Below are positions 8,810 through 19,511 of a DNA stretch of 64,000 bases, piece by piece. A program made the position numbers and the translations under genes. Source of the DNA: Eubacteriales bacterium (GTDB taxonomy: Bacteria; Bacillota; Clostridia; Lachnospirales; Lachnospiraceae); assembly GCA_030524175.1 (NCBI GenBank), contig JAUNHC010000016.1, positions 1-64,000 of the forward strand, written 5' to 3'. A model generated the notes under the pieces. It searched no databases. It saw nothing but the letters and a program-made list of their open reading frames with translations, and was not told where the DNA came from. Position 1 is the stretch's first letter. Every line of letters begins with the position of its first letter.

Positions 8810-9019
8810 ATGTCCACCTCATTAAGTCTGATTATTATTACAACTAAAATATATTAACAGATTTAAATAAAAATGTCTTGTATATTTGGAAAATTTTACC
8901 TATGGTAAATAATGGAAGAAATCAAAAATCCCTTTCTCCACAGTCATCCCAGTAAATCAACACCTCCCTGAACAATAACGAGGTTTCAACACATTTTTTA
9001 TTTTTTTTCAATTTTTGTA

Positions 9020-9048
9020 TTGACATATTTTTAAGATTGCGGTATTAT
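9020..9048 (+). promoter_or_regulatory. Promoter of tRNA-Leu
   Basis: Consensus TTGACA (9020-9025), 17-bp spacer, TATTAT (9043-9048), 36 bases before the tRNA. TATAAT at 9046-9051 overlaps, but would need a 20-bp spacer. Confidence 0.7.
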
Positions 9049-9083
9049 AATCAAGCAGTCGCGAGAACGGCTGAGATAGAAAT

Positions 9084-9167
9084 GCAGGAGTGGCGGAATT
9101 GGCAGACGCGCAGGCTTCAGGTGCCTGTGGTCGCAAGATCGTGTGGGTTCAAGTCCCATCTCCTGCA
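9084..9167 (+). tRNA. tRNA-Leu (anticodon CAG)
   Basis: An 84-nt class II tRNA. The acceptor stem is GCAGGAG/CTCCTGC with discriminator A9167. The D-arm is GGCGGAATTGGCAGACGC-like, the anticodon stem CAGGC/GCCTG frames the loop TTCAGGT giving CAG, a long variable arm follows, and the T-arm contains GTTCAAGTC. CCA is not encoded. Confidence 0.95.
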
Positions 9168-9218
9168 CTTTTCTTTTATATAAACAAAAACTCAAATCAT
9201 AACAAAGATACAAATCCA

Positions 9219-9251
9219 GCGCACGTCAACAAATTGATGTGCGCCTTTTTT
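9219..9251 (+). terminator. Terminator after tRNA-Leu
   Basis: GCGCACGTCAA (9219-9229) pairs with TTGATGTGCGC (9234-9244), with one mismatch, followed by six T. Confidence 0.8.
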
Positions 9252-9281
9252 AACGCTCCCCATCCCTCTAATCCTTCCAAT

Positions 9282-9298
9282 CCCCACCCGCCCAACCC
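9282..9298 (-). other. G-quadruplex motif in C-rich intergenic tract
   Basis: On the + strand the bases read CCCCACCCGCCCAACCC, so the - strand has four G runs of at least three with loops of 1-2 bases. It lies in a strongly C-biased tract (about 9255-9345) that codes for nothing convincing. Confidence 0.6.
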
Positions 9299-9395
9299 AA
9301 CAATCCCCCTCATACCATCCCCTAAGGCCCAAGCCCCCTGTCCACCCATTACAACTCTAGACACCCAAGGCGGCTTCAAAAAGCGCGAAGGGAGT

Positions 9396-9449
9396 GCAGA
9401 GGGTCCGGCGCCCGGACCCTTTGCAAATTCCGCCGCCCGGACCCTCTGC
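9396..9449. repeat. Inverted repeat with two alternative partners
   Basis: GCAGAGGGTCCGG (9396-9408) can pair with the near copy CCGGACCCTTTGC (9412-9424, one G-T wobble) or perfectly with the far copy CCGGACCCTCTGC (9437-9449). The two structures exclude each other. It lies upstream of the probable carA promoter. Confidence 0.65.
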
Positions 9450-9512
9450 AATTTCCAACAACCCTGCTGAATCTTTTTAAGTAAAACAGAATTATTTTTA
9501 GCATCGATTTAG

Positions 9513-9541
9513 TTGAAAAAGAGCGCCCGTTGTGATACAAT
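9513..9541 (+). promoter_or_regulatory. Promoter of carAB
   Basis: TTGAAA (9513-9518), 17-bp spacer, TACAAT (9536-9541). The leader to carA would be only about 45 nt, leaving no room for a PyrR-type attenuator; no PyrR-binding loop was seen. Confidence 0.6.
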
Positions 9542-9591
9542 TTTGAAGATTTAGGATAAAATAAGAAGAAAACGACAGAAAGGGAGATTGT

Positions 9592-10668
9592 ATGAAAGCA
9601 TTTCTGATATTAGAAGATGGCCATGTATTTAAAGGAACCAGCATTGGCTCCACAAGAGAAGTCATCAGTGAAATCGTCTTTAATACTTCCATGACCGGTT
9701 ATCTGGAAGTGATGACAGACCCCTCCTATGCAGGACAAGCGGTCTGCATGACATATCCATTGATAGGAAATTACGGAATCTGCTATGATGACCAGGAATC
9801 CAGAAAGCCCTGGATCGATGGTTTTATCGTTCGTGAATTGTCCCGCATTCCCAGCAACTTCAGAAGCGTGGATACCATCCAGCATTTCTTAAGCAAACAT
9901 GACATTCCAGGGATTGCCGGAATTGATACCAGAGCATTGACGAAAATTCTTCGTGAAAAGGGTACCATGAACGGAATGATCACCGTCGACGAAAATTACG
10001 ATTTAGATGCAATCATCCCCCGATTAAAAGCGTATACAACAGGAAAAGTAGTAGAGAAAGTAACCTGCCGTGAAAAAGAAGTATTAAAAGGCAGCGGACC
10101 TAAAGTGGCTCTCATGGATTTCGGTGCAAAGCGCAATATTGCCCGTTCCTTAAATGAGAGAGGATGCCAGGTGACAATTTATCCGGCCCTTACTTCCGCG
10201 GAAGAGATTTTAAAGGATGATCCCGATGGTATCATGCTCAGCAACGGACCGGGGGACCCAAAGGAATGTACTTCTATAATTAAGGAAATAAAAAAACTTT
10301 ATGATTCCCAGGTGCCCATATTTGCCATCTGCTTAGGGCACCAGCTTATGGCCTTGGCTGCAGGGGGAGATACCCATAAGATGAAATACGGCCACAGAGG
10401 CGGGAATCATCCTGTTAAGGATCTGGCAACAGGGAGAGTGTATATTTCATCCCAGAACCACGGCTACGTGGTTGATGCCAAGGACCTGGAGGAGAAGAAT
10501 ATTGCACATCCTGCATTTGTCAATGTAAATGACGGGACAAACGAAGGTATGGCTTACGAAGGTAAGAACATCTTTACCGTACAGTTCCATCCGGAAGCGT
10601 GTCCGGGACCGCAGGATTCCAGCTATTTATTTGAAAGATTTATGGAAATGATGGGAGGGAACAAATAA
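9592..10668 (+). CDS. carA: Carbamoyl-phosphate synthase, small (glutaminase) subunit
   Basis: Hydrolyses glutamine to supply ammonia to CarB for carbamoyl phosphate, the precursor of pyrimidines and arginine. At 358 residues it has the usual length. The N-terminal CPSase small-chain domain (1-150) contains FNTSMTGYLEV and TYPLIGNYG. The class I glutamine amidotransferase domain (about 170-355) has nucleophile Cys247 in AICLGHQL and His333/Glu335 in FHPEA. The ATG follows AAAGGGAG. The stop shares its last base with the start of carB, so translation is coupled. No pyr or arg genes adjoin, so this copy could serve either pathway. Confidence 0.97.
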   Translation: MKAFLILEDGHVFKGTSIGSTREVISEIVFNTSMTGYLEVMTDPSYAGQAVCMTYPLIGNYGICYDDQESRKPWIDGFIVRELSRIPSNFRSVDTIQHFLSKHDIPGIAGIDTRALTKILREKGTMNGMITVDENYDLDAIIPRLKAYTTGKVVEKVTCREKEVLKGSGPKVALMDFGAKRNIARSLNERGCQVTIYPALTSAEEILKDDPDGIMLSNGPGDPKECTSIIKEIKKLYDSQVPIFAICLGHQLMALAAGGDTHKMKYGHRGGNHPVKDLATGRVYISSQNHGYVVDAKDLEEKNIAHPAFVNVNDGTNEGMAYEGKNIFTVQFHPEACPGPQDSSYLFERFMEMMGGNK

Positions 10669-13600
10669 TGCCAAGAAATAAAGACATTAAAAAGGTACTT
10701 GTGTTAGGTTCCGGTCCGATCATCATCGGCCAGGCAGCAGAGTTTGATTATGCAGGCACCCAGGCATGCCGTTCCCTGAAGGAAGAAGGACTGGAGGTAG
10801 TCCTTTTAAACTCTAATCCTGCCACTATCATGACGGATAAGGATATTGCAGACAAAGTATATATTGAACCGCTTACAGTAGAAGTGGTAGAACAGCTTAT
10901 TTTGAAAGAGAACCCTGACAGCGTGCTTCCTACCCTGGGAGGACAGGCAGGACTTAATCTTGCCATGGAGCTGGAAGAAAACGGTTTTCTCAAGGAACAT
11001 AATGTACGCCTCATCGGAACTACTGCCGAGACTATCAAAAAAGCTGAAGACCGCCAGGAATTTAAGGATACTATGGAGAAGATCGGTGAGCCGGTGGCAG
11101 CATCCAAGGTGGTGACAACAGTGGAAGATGGCCTGGAATTTACCAATACCATCGGATATCCTGTGGTTCTACGTCCTGCTTACACCTTAGGCGGAAGCGG
11201 CGGCGGCATTGCCAACAATGAGCATGAGCTTCGTGAAATCCTGGAGAACGGACTCCGTCTTTCCCGTGTTGGGGAGGTTCTGGTAGAGCGCTGTATCGCA
11301 GGATGGAAGGAAATCGAATATGAGGTGATGCGTGACAGTGCAGGAAACTGCATCACTGTATGTAATATGGAGAACATTGACCCGGTGGGTGTACACACAG
11401 GTGACTCCATCGTTGTTGCACCCTCACAGACTTTGGGGGACAAAGAATACCAGATGCTGAGAACCTCTGCCCTGAATATCATCACAGAGCTTGGGATCAC
11501 AGGCGGCTGTAACGTACAGTATGCTCTTCATCCGGAGAGCTTTGAATACTGTGTGATCGAGGTAAACCCCCGTGTAAGCCGTTCCTCCGCACTGGCCAGC
11601 AAAGCCACAGGATACCCCATTGCCAAGGTTGCAGCCAAGATCGCACTGGGATATACTCTGGATGAGATCCCCAACGCCATCACAGGCAAAACCTATGCAA
11701 GCTTTGAACCAATGCTGGATTACTGCGTTGTAAAAATCCCCCGCCTGCCCTTTGACAAATTCATCACTGCCAAGAGAACACTTACTACCCAGATGAAGGC
11801 CACCGGAGAGGTTATGAGTATCTGTTACAACTTTGAAGGTGCGCTTATGAAGGCGATCCGTTCCCTGGAACAGCATGTTGACAGCCTTATGTCCTATGAT
11901 TTCGGAGGGCTTTCGGAAGATGAGCTTCTGGAAGAACTGCGCGTTGTGGATGACCGCAGAATATGGAAAATCGCAGAAGCACTCCGCAGAGGACTTCCTC
12001 AGGATCTGCTGCATAAAATTACAAAAATCGACCTTTGGTTTATTGACAAAATAGCAATCCTTGTAGAAATGGAGCAGGCTCTTAAGAATGAGGAGCTTAC
12101 AGAAGAACTTCTTCTGGAAGCCAAACGCCTGGAGTTCCCGGACTACATGATCGCCCGCTTAAACGGAAAAACAGAGGAAGAGGTGAAGGCACTCCGCAAG
12201 GAGTATGGGATCACAGCCGCTTATAAGATGGTTGATACCTGCGCTGCAGAGTTTGCAGCCGCCACTCCGTATTATTATTCTGTTTACGGTGACAAGGATA
12301 CAGAGAACGAAGCCATTGCAACAGAAGGCAAAAAGAAAGTCCTTGTACTCGGTTCCGGTCCGATCCGTATCGGGCAGGGAATAGAGTTTGACTTCTGCTC
12401 TGTGCACTGTACCTGGGCATTTTCAAAAGAAGGCTATGAGACGATCATCGTAAATAATAACCCGGAAACAGTGAGTACAGACTTTGACATAGCAGACAAA
12501 CTGTATTTCGAGCCTCTCACACCAGAGGATGTGGAGAATATTGTAAATATAGAAAAACCTGACGGAGCAGTGGTACAGTTCGGCGGACAGACGGCCATCA
12601 AGCTGACAGAAGCTCTGATCAAAATGGGTGTAAAAATCCTGGGAACCTCTGCAGAGAACGTTGATGCTGCCGAGGACCGTGAGCTTTTCGACGGAATTCT
12701 GGAACAGTGCCAGATTCCACGTCCCAAGGGACAAACCGTATTTACAGCAGACGAGGCTAAGAAAGCAGCCGCAGAGCTTGGCTATCCGGTGCTTGTACGT
12801 CCTTCGTATGTACTTGGAGGACAGGGGATGCGTATCGCTGTCAGTGATGAGGATGTGGAGGAATATATTGGTATCATCAACCAGATTGCACAGGAACATC
12901 CTATTCTGGTAGATAAATATCTGGTGGGAAAAGAAATCGAGGTAGACGCTGTCTGTGACGGTGAAGAAATACTCATCCCGGGAATTATGGAGCATATTGA
13001 ACGGGCAGGTATCCACTCCGGTGACAGTATCTCTGTATACCCCGCCCAGACCATAAGTGAAAAGGCAAAAGAGACCATTGCCGAGTACACCCGCCGTCTG
13101 GCAAAGGCATTGCAGGTGATCGGAATGATCAACATCCAGTTCATTGTCTGCGATGAGGAAGTATATGTCATTGAGGTCAATCCCCGTTCCAGCCGTACAG
13201 TTCCATATATCAGCAAGGTTACAGGAATCCCCATCGTGCCTCTGGCAACAAAGGTGATCCTGGGCTATAAGCTTAAGGACCTTGGATATGAACCCGGACT
13301 GCAGCCTGAGGCAAAGCATATAGCTATCAAGATGCCTGTTTTCTCCTTTGAGAAAATCCGCGGCGCTGATATCAGCCTGGGACCGGAGATGAAGTCCACC
13401 GGTGAATGTCTGGGTATAGCTGAGACCTTTAACGAGGCCCTCTATAAAGCATTCCTGGGAGCTGGGATCAGGCTCCCGAAATATAAAAACATGATCATCA
13501 CTGTGAAGGATGAGGATAAAGAGGATATTATCCCTATTGCCAGAAGATTCGAAAGCCAGGGATACCGTATCTATGCAACCCGCGGGACAGCAAGGGTGTT

Positions 13601-13883
13601 AAAGGAAAACGGCATCAAGGTCATCCGCACCAACAAGCTTGAGCAGCCTGCGCCCAACCTTATGGACCTGATCCTTGGCCACAAAATTGATGTGGTCATC
13701 GATACACCACCTCAGGGCGTGGAGCATCAGAAAGATGGTTTCGTCATCCGCCGGAACGCCATAGAGACAGGTGTGAATGTACTCACCTCTCTGGATACGG
13801 CAGAAGCACTTGTAACCAGCCTGGAGAATACGGATCTTCACAACTTGACGTTAATTGATATTGCGACCATTGATAACCGCTGA
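10668..13883 (+). CDS. carB: Carbamoyl-phosphate synthase, large subunit
   Basis: Makes carbamoyl phosphate from bicarbonate, ammonia and two ATP. At 1071 residues it is full length. Two homologous halves each begin with a pre-ATP-grasp/ATP-grasp unit: VLGSGPIIIGQAAEFDYAG (residues about 12-30) and VLGSGPIRIGQGIEFDF (about 562-578), with ATP-grasp signatures YPVVLRPAYTLGGSGGG and YPVLVRPSYVLGGQGM. An oligomerisation region separates them. A C-terminal MGS-like allosteric domain (about 935-1071) contains FESQGYRIYATRGTA and VIDTPPQG, the usual site for UMP or IMP/ornithine control. It overlaps carA by one base. Confidence 0.97.
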   Translation: MPRNKDIKKVLVLGSGPIIIGQAAEFDYAGTQACRSLKEEGLEVVLLNSNPATIMTDKDIADKVYIEPLTVEVVEQLILKENPDSVLPTLGGQAGLNLAMELEENGFLKEHNVRLIGTTAETIKKAEDRQEFKDTMEKIGEPVAASKVVTTVEDGLEFTNTIGYPVVLRPAYTLGGSGGGIANNEHELREILENGLRLSRVGEVLVERCIAGWKEIEYEVMRDSAGNCITVCNMENIDPVGVHTGDSIVVAPSQTLGDKEYQMLRTSALNIITELGITGGCNVQYALHPESFEYCVIEVNPRVSRSSALASKATGYPIAKVAAKIALGYTLDEIPNAITGKTYASFEPMLDYCVVKIPRLPFDKFITAKRTLTTQMKATGEVMSICYNFEGALMKAIRSLEQHVDSLMSYDFGGLSEDELLEELRVVDDRRIWKIAEALRRGLPQDLLHKITKIDLWFIDKIAILVEMEQALKNEELTEELLLEAKRLEFPDYMIARLNGKTEEEVKALRKEYGITAAYKMVDTCAAEFAAATPYYYSVYGDKDTENEAIATEGKKKVLVLGSGPIRIGQGIEFDFCSVHCTWAFSKEGYETIIVNNNPETVSTDFDIADKLYFEPLTPEDVENIVNIEKPDGAVVQFGGQTAIKLTEALIKMGVKILGTSAENVDAAEDRELFDGILEQCQIPRPKGQTVFTADEAKKAAAELGYPVLVRPSYVLGGQGMRIAVSDEDVEEYIGIINQIAQEHPILVDKYLVGKEIEVDAVCDGEEILIPGIMEHIERAGIHSGDSISVYPAQTISEKAKETIAEYTRRLAKALQVIGMINIQFIVCDEEVYVIEVNPRSSRTVPYISKVTGIPIVPLATKVILGYKLKDLGYEPGLQPEAKHIAIKMPVFSFEKIRGADISLGPEMKSTGECLGIAETFNEALYKAFLGAGIRLPKYKNMIITVKDEDKEDIIPIARRFESQGYRIYATRGTARVLKENGIKVIRTNKLEQPAPNLMDLILGHKIDVVIDTPPQGVEHQKDGFVIRRNAIETGVNVLTSLDTAEALVTSLENTDLHNLTLIDIATIDNR

Positions 13884-13972
13884 TTTACAGCAAAGCATGG
13901 ATGAAGAGGCAATGTTTTTTCATACCACAAAAATTAAAAGTTTACGAACCGCATAATGTGTAATATACTTAA

Positions 13973-14014
13973 GAGGACGGAGATTTTGAAGTCATAAAAT
14001 CTCCGTCCTCGTTA
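13973..14014 (+). terminator. Strong hairpin downstream of carB
   Basis: GAGGACGGAGATTTT (13973-13987) pairs perfectly with AAAATCTCCGTCCTC (13996-14010) around an 8-base loop. It lacks a long T tail, so termination could be partial. Confidence 0.6.
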
Positions 14015-14080
14015 TTAATTTCAGGGGCGTGTGCCGTGGCCTTTGAAATATAGGGAGTATATAAACAGAAAGGGGAATCT

Positions 14081-14983
14081 ATGGAAATTTTAGAATTACT
14101 GAAAGCAATCTTGCTTGGAATTGTTGAGGGCATAACGGAGTGGCTGCCCATAAGCAGTACGGGGCATATGATACTTGTGGATGAATTTATCAATCTGAAT
14201 GTGAGCGCGGAGTTTAAGGAGTTTTTTCTGGTGGTCATACAGTTGGGGGCGATCCTGGCCGTAGTGGTTTTGTACTGGGGAAAACTGTGGCCCTTTTATA
14301 ACAGGCAGCTCTCCAGGAGTACGCGGGCGGCGCTGAATAAACAGCCTGTGGCTTCACGCTGGGTGATGACATTTGTGGAGAGATTCTGTGACAAGGAGAA
14401 ATGGGTGCTGTGGTTTAAGATTTTGGTGGCCTGTATTCCTACTATCATTATTGCTCTGCCCTTCAACGATTTTATAGAAGAGAAGTTCAATAATTATGTG
14501 GTGGTTGCCATTGCGCTGATTGTGTACGGCGTACTGTTTATCGTTATCGAAAATTACAATAAGACGAGAAGGCCGACCTGCACGAACCTTAAGGATTTGT
14601 CCTTCAAGACAGCCTTTCTCATCGGCATTTTCCAGGTGCTGTCCGTGGTGCCGGGAACCTCTCGCTCCGGTTCTACCATTATCGGCGGTATTCTTGTGGG
14701 AACCTCACGTACGCTGGCGGCGGAATTCACCTTCTTCCTGGCGATTCCGGTGATGTTTGGGGCCAGTCTGCTAAAGCTTGTGAAATTTGGGTTTCATTTC
14801 ACAGGAGCAGAGATTATGATTTTGATCGTTGGGGTTATTGTGGCCTTTGTGGTGTCCATCGTGGCAATTAAATTCCTTATGGGATATATCAAGAAACATG
14901 ATTTCAAAGCATTCGGCTGGTACCGGATTGTACTGGGTATTTTGGTGCTGGGATACTTTATCGGCAAAACTTTGTTGGGATGA
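14081..14983 (+). CDS. uppP: Undecaprenyl-diphosphatase (bacitracin resistance type)
   Basis: An integral membrane enzyme that dephosphorylates undecaprenyl pyrophosphate to recycle the lipid carrier for peptidoglycan and other wall polymers. It is 300 residues with about eight hydrophobic segments. Both family motifs are present: [18 protein letters not shown] (residues 13-30, catalytic Glu/His side) and [12 protein letters not shown] (about 187-198, with the Ser/Arg phosphate-binding residues). Start ATG 14081 follows AAAGGGGAA. It sits alone between the carB hairpin and glpK. Overexpression of this family gives bacitracin resistance; a Bce-type module lies at 48.9-53.6 kb, but linkage is not implied. 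Confidence 0.95.
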   Translation: MEILELLKAILLGIVEGITEWLPISSTGHMILVDEFINLNVSAEFKEFFLVVIQLGAILAVVVLYWGKLWPFYNRQLSRSTRAALNKQPVASRWVMTFVERFCDKEKWVLWFKILVACIPTIIIALPFNDFIEEKFNNYVVVAIALIVYGVLFIVIENYNKTRRPTCTNLKDLSFKTAFLIGIFQVLSVVPGTSRSGSTIIGGILVGTSRTLAAEFTFFLAIPVMFGASLLKLVKFGFHFTGAEIMILIVGVIVAFVVSIVAIKFLMGYIKKHDFKAFGWYRIVLGILVLGYFIGKTLLG

Positions 14984-14997
14984 TCTTTTCCGGATAA

Positions 14998-16548
<1,551 letters not shown>

Positions 16549-16604
16549 CCCCTGTTCCGGCTTAAGAGTGCCCCTTATAACACAAGTTTACAAGAGGTAA
16601 AAAC

Positions 16605-16660
16605 AGGATTTCCCAGGTCATTAGATTCACGAAATGACAGGGGAAATCCTTTGTTTTTTT
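16605..16660 (+). terminator. Terminator after glpK
   Basis: AGGATTTCCC (16605-16614) pairs with GGGAAATCCT (16641-16650); an inner GGTCATT/AATGAC extends the stem, and TTGTTTTTTT follows. Confidence 0.85.
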
Positions 16661-16693
16661 GTAGAAAAAAACCATAGGAATTTGAACCAGAAA

Positions 16694-16702
16694 TGTTATA
16701 AT
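16694..16702 (+). promoter_or_regulatory. Extended -10 promoter of the antiporter gene
   Basis: TGTTATAAT (16694-16702) is an extended -10 (TGnTATAAT). No good -35 is visible. It lies 53 bases before the start codon. Confidence 0.5.
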
Positions 16703-16755
16703 GTAGGTTGGCTGTGAGCCGTACTTGAACATATTACAGGGAGGATATTTATATT

Positions 16756-18075
16756 ATGGAGTCCTATGGGTTTTTACTGGATTTGGCCTTAATTTTGTTA
16801 TCAACAAAAATCTTCGGGCTTGTTACAAAAAGGATACACATGCCTCAGGTGGTTGGGGCGCTGGTTGCAGGAGTGTTGATGGGGCCTGCAGTGTTCAATA
16901 TTATTCATGAAACAGAGTTTATCCATCAGATGTCGGAAATCGGTGTTATCGTACTGATGTTCTGCGCCGGTCTGGAAACGGACATTGATGAACTGAAAAA
17001 GTGCGGGAAAGCGTCTTTTATCATTGCCATGCTGGGAGTGATCGTTCCTCTTGCAGGCGGCTTCGGCGTAGCATGGTTTTTCAACCGTCCTGGAGTGATA
17101 GATTCCACAGCAGACAGCAGTCTGCTTCTGCAGAATATTTTTATTGGGGTTATTCTTACGGCAACCTCTGTAAGTATTTCCGTAGAGACACTGAAAGAGA
17201 TGGGAAAGCTGAATACAAAGGCCGGAAATGCAATCCTCGGCGCAGCGATCATTGATGATATTCTGGGGATCATTGCCTTGACTTTGATCACAAGTATGGC
17301 AGATACTAATGTGAATATAGCAGTGGTCCTTCTTAAGATTGTCGGCTTTCTGGTTATGGTCCTTGTGGCCGGAGTCCTGCTTCACAGGCTGTATAAATAC
17401 TGGGTACAGTGTTACGAGGGAAATCTCAGAAGATTCGTAATTGCCGCTTTTGTTATATGCCTTCTCATGGCATATTTTGCGGAAGTGATTTTCGGAGTTG
17501 CAGATATTACCGGGGCGTTCTTTGCCGGACTAATGGTGACTAAGACTACGAAAACAAATTATGTGGCAAGACGTTTCGACACGTTATCCTATATATTGCT
17601 GTCGCCCATCTTCTTTGCCAGTATCGGAATCCAGGTGGAACTGCCTTCCATGTCGGCAAATATCGTCTGGTTTGCAGTTGCCCTGACGGTGGTGGCAATT
17701 CTGACAAAGATAATAGGATGCGGCGCAGGCGCAAAAATATGTCACTATAAAAATAAAGACTGTGTGCGTATCGGCGCAGGTATGATTTCCCGTGGTGAGG
17801 TTGCCTTGATCGTGGCTGCCAAAGGAAATTCAGTGGGGCTGATGTCTGCCGCACTTCTGGGGCCGGTGGTTATTGTTGTGGTCATCACTACGATCGTGGC
17901 GCCTATTTTCCTGAAAATGGCCTTTGCACATAAGAAAACCACAGGCGGAAGCGGTAAGGCAGAGGAAGCAGAGATTACATATGAGTCTGACTTGATGAAG
18001 AATTACAACCAGCAGGAGAACTGGGACGTGCCTGCCCGGGCACAGGAGCTTGCGGTCAAGCTGCAGCAGCAGTAA
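16756..18075 (+). CDS. CPA2-family cation/proton antiporter (Na+/H+ exchanger domain)
   Basis: A membrane transporter of 439 residues with about 12-13 hydrophobic segments, matching the Na_H_Exchanger fold. Family marks include MPQVVGALVAGVLMGP near residue 30, MFCAGLETDIDELKK near 72 (the conserved 'aGLe' helix), AAIIDDILGI near 163 with paired Asp residues in the ion-binding unwound helix, and GMISRGEVALIVA near 342. The C-terminal 45 residues are polar and cytoplasmic, without a TrkA-N (RCK) domain, so it is closer to NapA/GerN-type exchangers than to KefB. The exchanged cation (Na+, K+) cannot be told from sequence. It has its own promoter. Confidence 0.9.
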   Translation: MESYGFLLDLALILLSTKIFGLVTKRIHMPQVVGALVAGVLMGPAVFNIIHETEFIHQMSEIGVIVLMFCAGLETDIDELKKCGKASFIIAMLGVIVPLAGGFGVAWFFNRPGVIDSTADSSLLLQNIFIGVILTATSVSISVETLKEMGKLNTKAGNAILGAAIIDDILGIIALTLITSMADTNVNIAVVLLKIVGFLVMVLVAGVLLHRLYKYWVQCYEGNLRRFVIAAFVICLLMAYFAEVIFGVADITGAFFAGLMVTKTTKTNYVARRFDTLSYILLSPIFFASIGIQVELPSMSANIVWFAVALTVVAILTKIIGCGAGAKICHYKNKDCVRIGAGMISRGEVALIVAAKGNSVGLMSAALLGPVVIVVVITTIVAPIFLKMAFAHKKTTGGSGKAEEAEITYESDLMKNYNQQENWDVPARAQELAVKLQQQ

Positions 18076-18154
18076 AGACCCTTGGAATGATAAGGAGAGG
18101 GCATATATCCCTCTGCTTTAGCCATCTAAAATCTGTCAGGAGGAGTTGAGTTCT

Positions 18155-19015
18155 ATGAGGAATAAAAAAATATTAACAGTAATCTGTATGGTTGCAGCCC
18201 TGACGGCGGCCGGCTGCGGAAAAGATAACAATACAAAGGAAATCACACCAACCCCGGTACCGACGGCTGCGCCCACTCCGGCACCGGCTACGGCAACACC
18301 TTTGCCAACCTCTACCCCGGCACCGCGCCTTATCGGCAGCAAAACCTCAACAGCTAAGTTCGTCTATCTCACAAACAGTACGGGAAAAGTTCTGCGCGAG
18401 ATATATGTAAAGGTTTCCGGCGGAGAAGAATGGGGCAGAAACTTAATTCCTTCAGAAGCATCTGTAAAAGCTTCTGAACAGGTACAAATGTATTATGCGC
18501 CTGGAGAGCAGGAAGAAAAAGCATTGTATGATATGAAGATCATTACAGATAATGCTGATATCTATGAAATTTACAATGTGGATCTGGAAGATATGAAAAG
18601 CGCCAGCCTCCGTGCAGAGGAAGATTCAGCCTACATCCGCTATATGAGCCTCAGTGCGAAGAAGGAAATGGATACAAAAGGCTCTTCTTCAGATTCTGAA
18701 ATGGATGAGGATGACAGCAGCGGTGATTATGATAACTCATACAATGATTATCAGGACAGCAGCAATGATTATAATGAAAATTACGGCGGGAATGACGATG
18801 ACGGCTATGATGGTGATTACGGCGGCGACGGCAGTACTGACGACGGAAATGATGACGGCACTAATCCTCCTTCAGGAGACGGCAGTTCATCAGGAGATGA
18901 CGGCGGTACAGACGATGGTTCATCAGGAGATGACGACACATCAGACGGCGGAGATGACGGAAGTTCAGGCGGAGATATTGTGTGGGATGAAAACGGCGGC
19001 TGGACTGAGAACTAG
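18155..19015 (+). CDS. Lipoprotein with acidic Asp/Ser/Gly-rich tail
   Basis: An exported lipoprotein of 286 residues, function unknown. The signal peptide is MRNKK plus a hydrophobic core ending in the lipobox LTAAGC (Cys20), a substrate for Lgt and for the LspA encoded at 5445. A Thr/Pro/Ala linker (about 30-57) resembles clostridial wall-spanning spacers. A compact domain follows (about 58-165; KTSTAKFVYLTNSTGKV), rich in beta-strand-forming residues, then a 115-residue tail of Asp, Ser, Gly, Asn and Tyr. AGGAGGAG at 18138-18145 fits ATG 18155; the in-frame TTG at 18146 is too close. It ends at a strong terminator. Its tail resembles that of the partial gene at 1-186. Confidence 0.8.
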   Translation: MRNKKILTVICMVAALTAAGCGKDNNTKEITPTPVPTAAPTPAPATATPLPTSTPAPRLIGSKTSTAKFVYLTNSTGKVLREIYVKVSGGEEWGRNLIPSEASVKASEQVQMYYAPGEQEEKALYDMKIITDNADIYEIYNVDLEDMKSASLRAEEDSAYIRYMSLSAKKEMDTKGSSSDSEMDEDDSSGDYDNSYNDYQDSSNDYNENYGGNDDDGYDGDYGGDGSTDDGNDDGTNPPSGDGSSSGDDGGTDDGSSGDDDTSDGGDDGSSGGDIVWDENGGWTEN

Positions 19016-19067
19016 AAGCAAAAGAACAAAATATTTAACAAAATAATTAGCAAGATAAACAGCCAGG

Positions 19068-19108
19068 AAATCCCGGTACTCAGAAATATTCTGAGGCCGG
19101 GATTTTTT
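19068..19108 (+). terminator. Terminator after the lipoprotein gene
   Basis: AAATCCCGG (19068-19076) pairs with CCGGGATTT (19097-19105); an inner CTCAG/CTGAG extends the stem, and a T run follows. Confidence 0.85.
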
Positions 19109-19219
19109 GTATCTTTAATTGTATGGCACTAATGAAGATGGAAAAAATACCAATGAAATCAGGATATATATGGTTTACTATATACTGCATAAATGCTTAA
19201 CTTTCATTTTGAATATCAT

Positions 19220-19392
19220 CATGATACTTCATAAACATGATAGTTCACAGTAAATAAAATATGGATATACTACATGATATTACATATGTCTTCCAGTAAA
19301 AACATGAAAATTCATAAGAAAATGCATGAAATAAGTAAATAGAGTCATGTTTAAGAAGAATACATGATAAAGTCCATAGAAAACATCATGAT
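19220..19392. repeat. Iterated CATGAT motif in AT-rich region upstream of the aldolase gene
   Basis: The gap 19109-19511 has no ORF. CATGAT occurs at 19220-19225, 19236-19241, 19273-19278, 19363-19368 and 19387-19392, with CATGA variants at 19303 and 19325. A weak promoter (TTGAAT 19437, 18 bp, TATTTT 19461) lies downstream of the cluster. The motif may be a regulator-binding array or a consequence of base composition. Confidence 0.4.
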
Positions 19393-19511
19393 ATGCAATA
19401 ATAACATCATAGACTTACGATAAAAGATAATATATATTGAATATAACGATAAAAAACAGATATTTTAAGAAATATCAGTAAATTAAACTGGAAATATAGG
19501 AGGACATGAAA

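Noticed and set aside
9084-9167. tRNA-Leu as an attachment site of an integrated element
   Set aside because: No copy of the tRNA 3' end and no integrase gene were found in the window.
9090-9470. 126-codon open frame running through tRNA-Leu and the C-rich tract
   Set aside because: It starts inside the tRNA, has Pro-rich meaningless sequence caused by the C tract, and crosses the tRNA terminator.
9396-9591. PyrR-type attenuator or riboswitch for carAB
   Set aside because: The best promoter (9513-9541) leaves a leader of only about 45 nt, no PyrR-binding loop is visible, and the hairpins lie upstream of the promoter.
12423-13319. 298-codon open frame on the - strand inside carB
   Set aside because: It lies wholly opposite the highly conserved second half of carB, has no ribosome-binding site and its product shows no family motif; it is an antisense shadow of codon usage.
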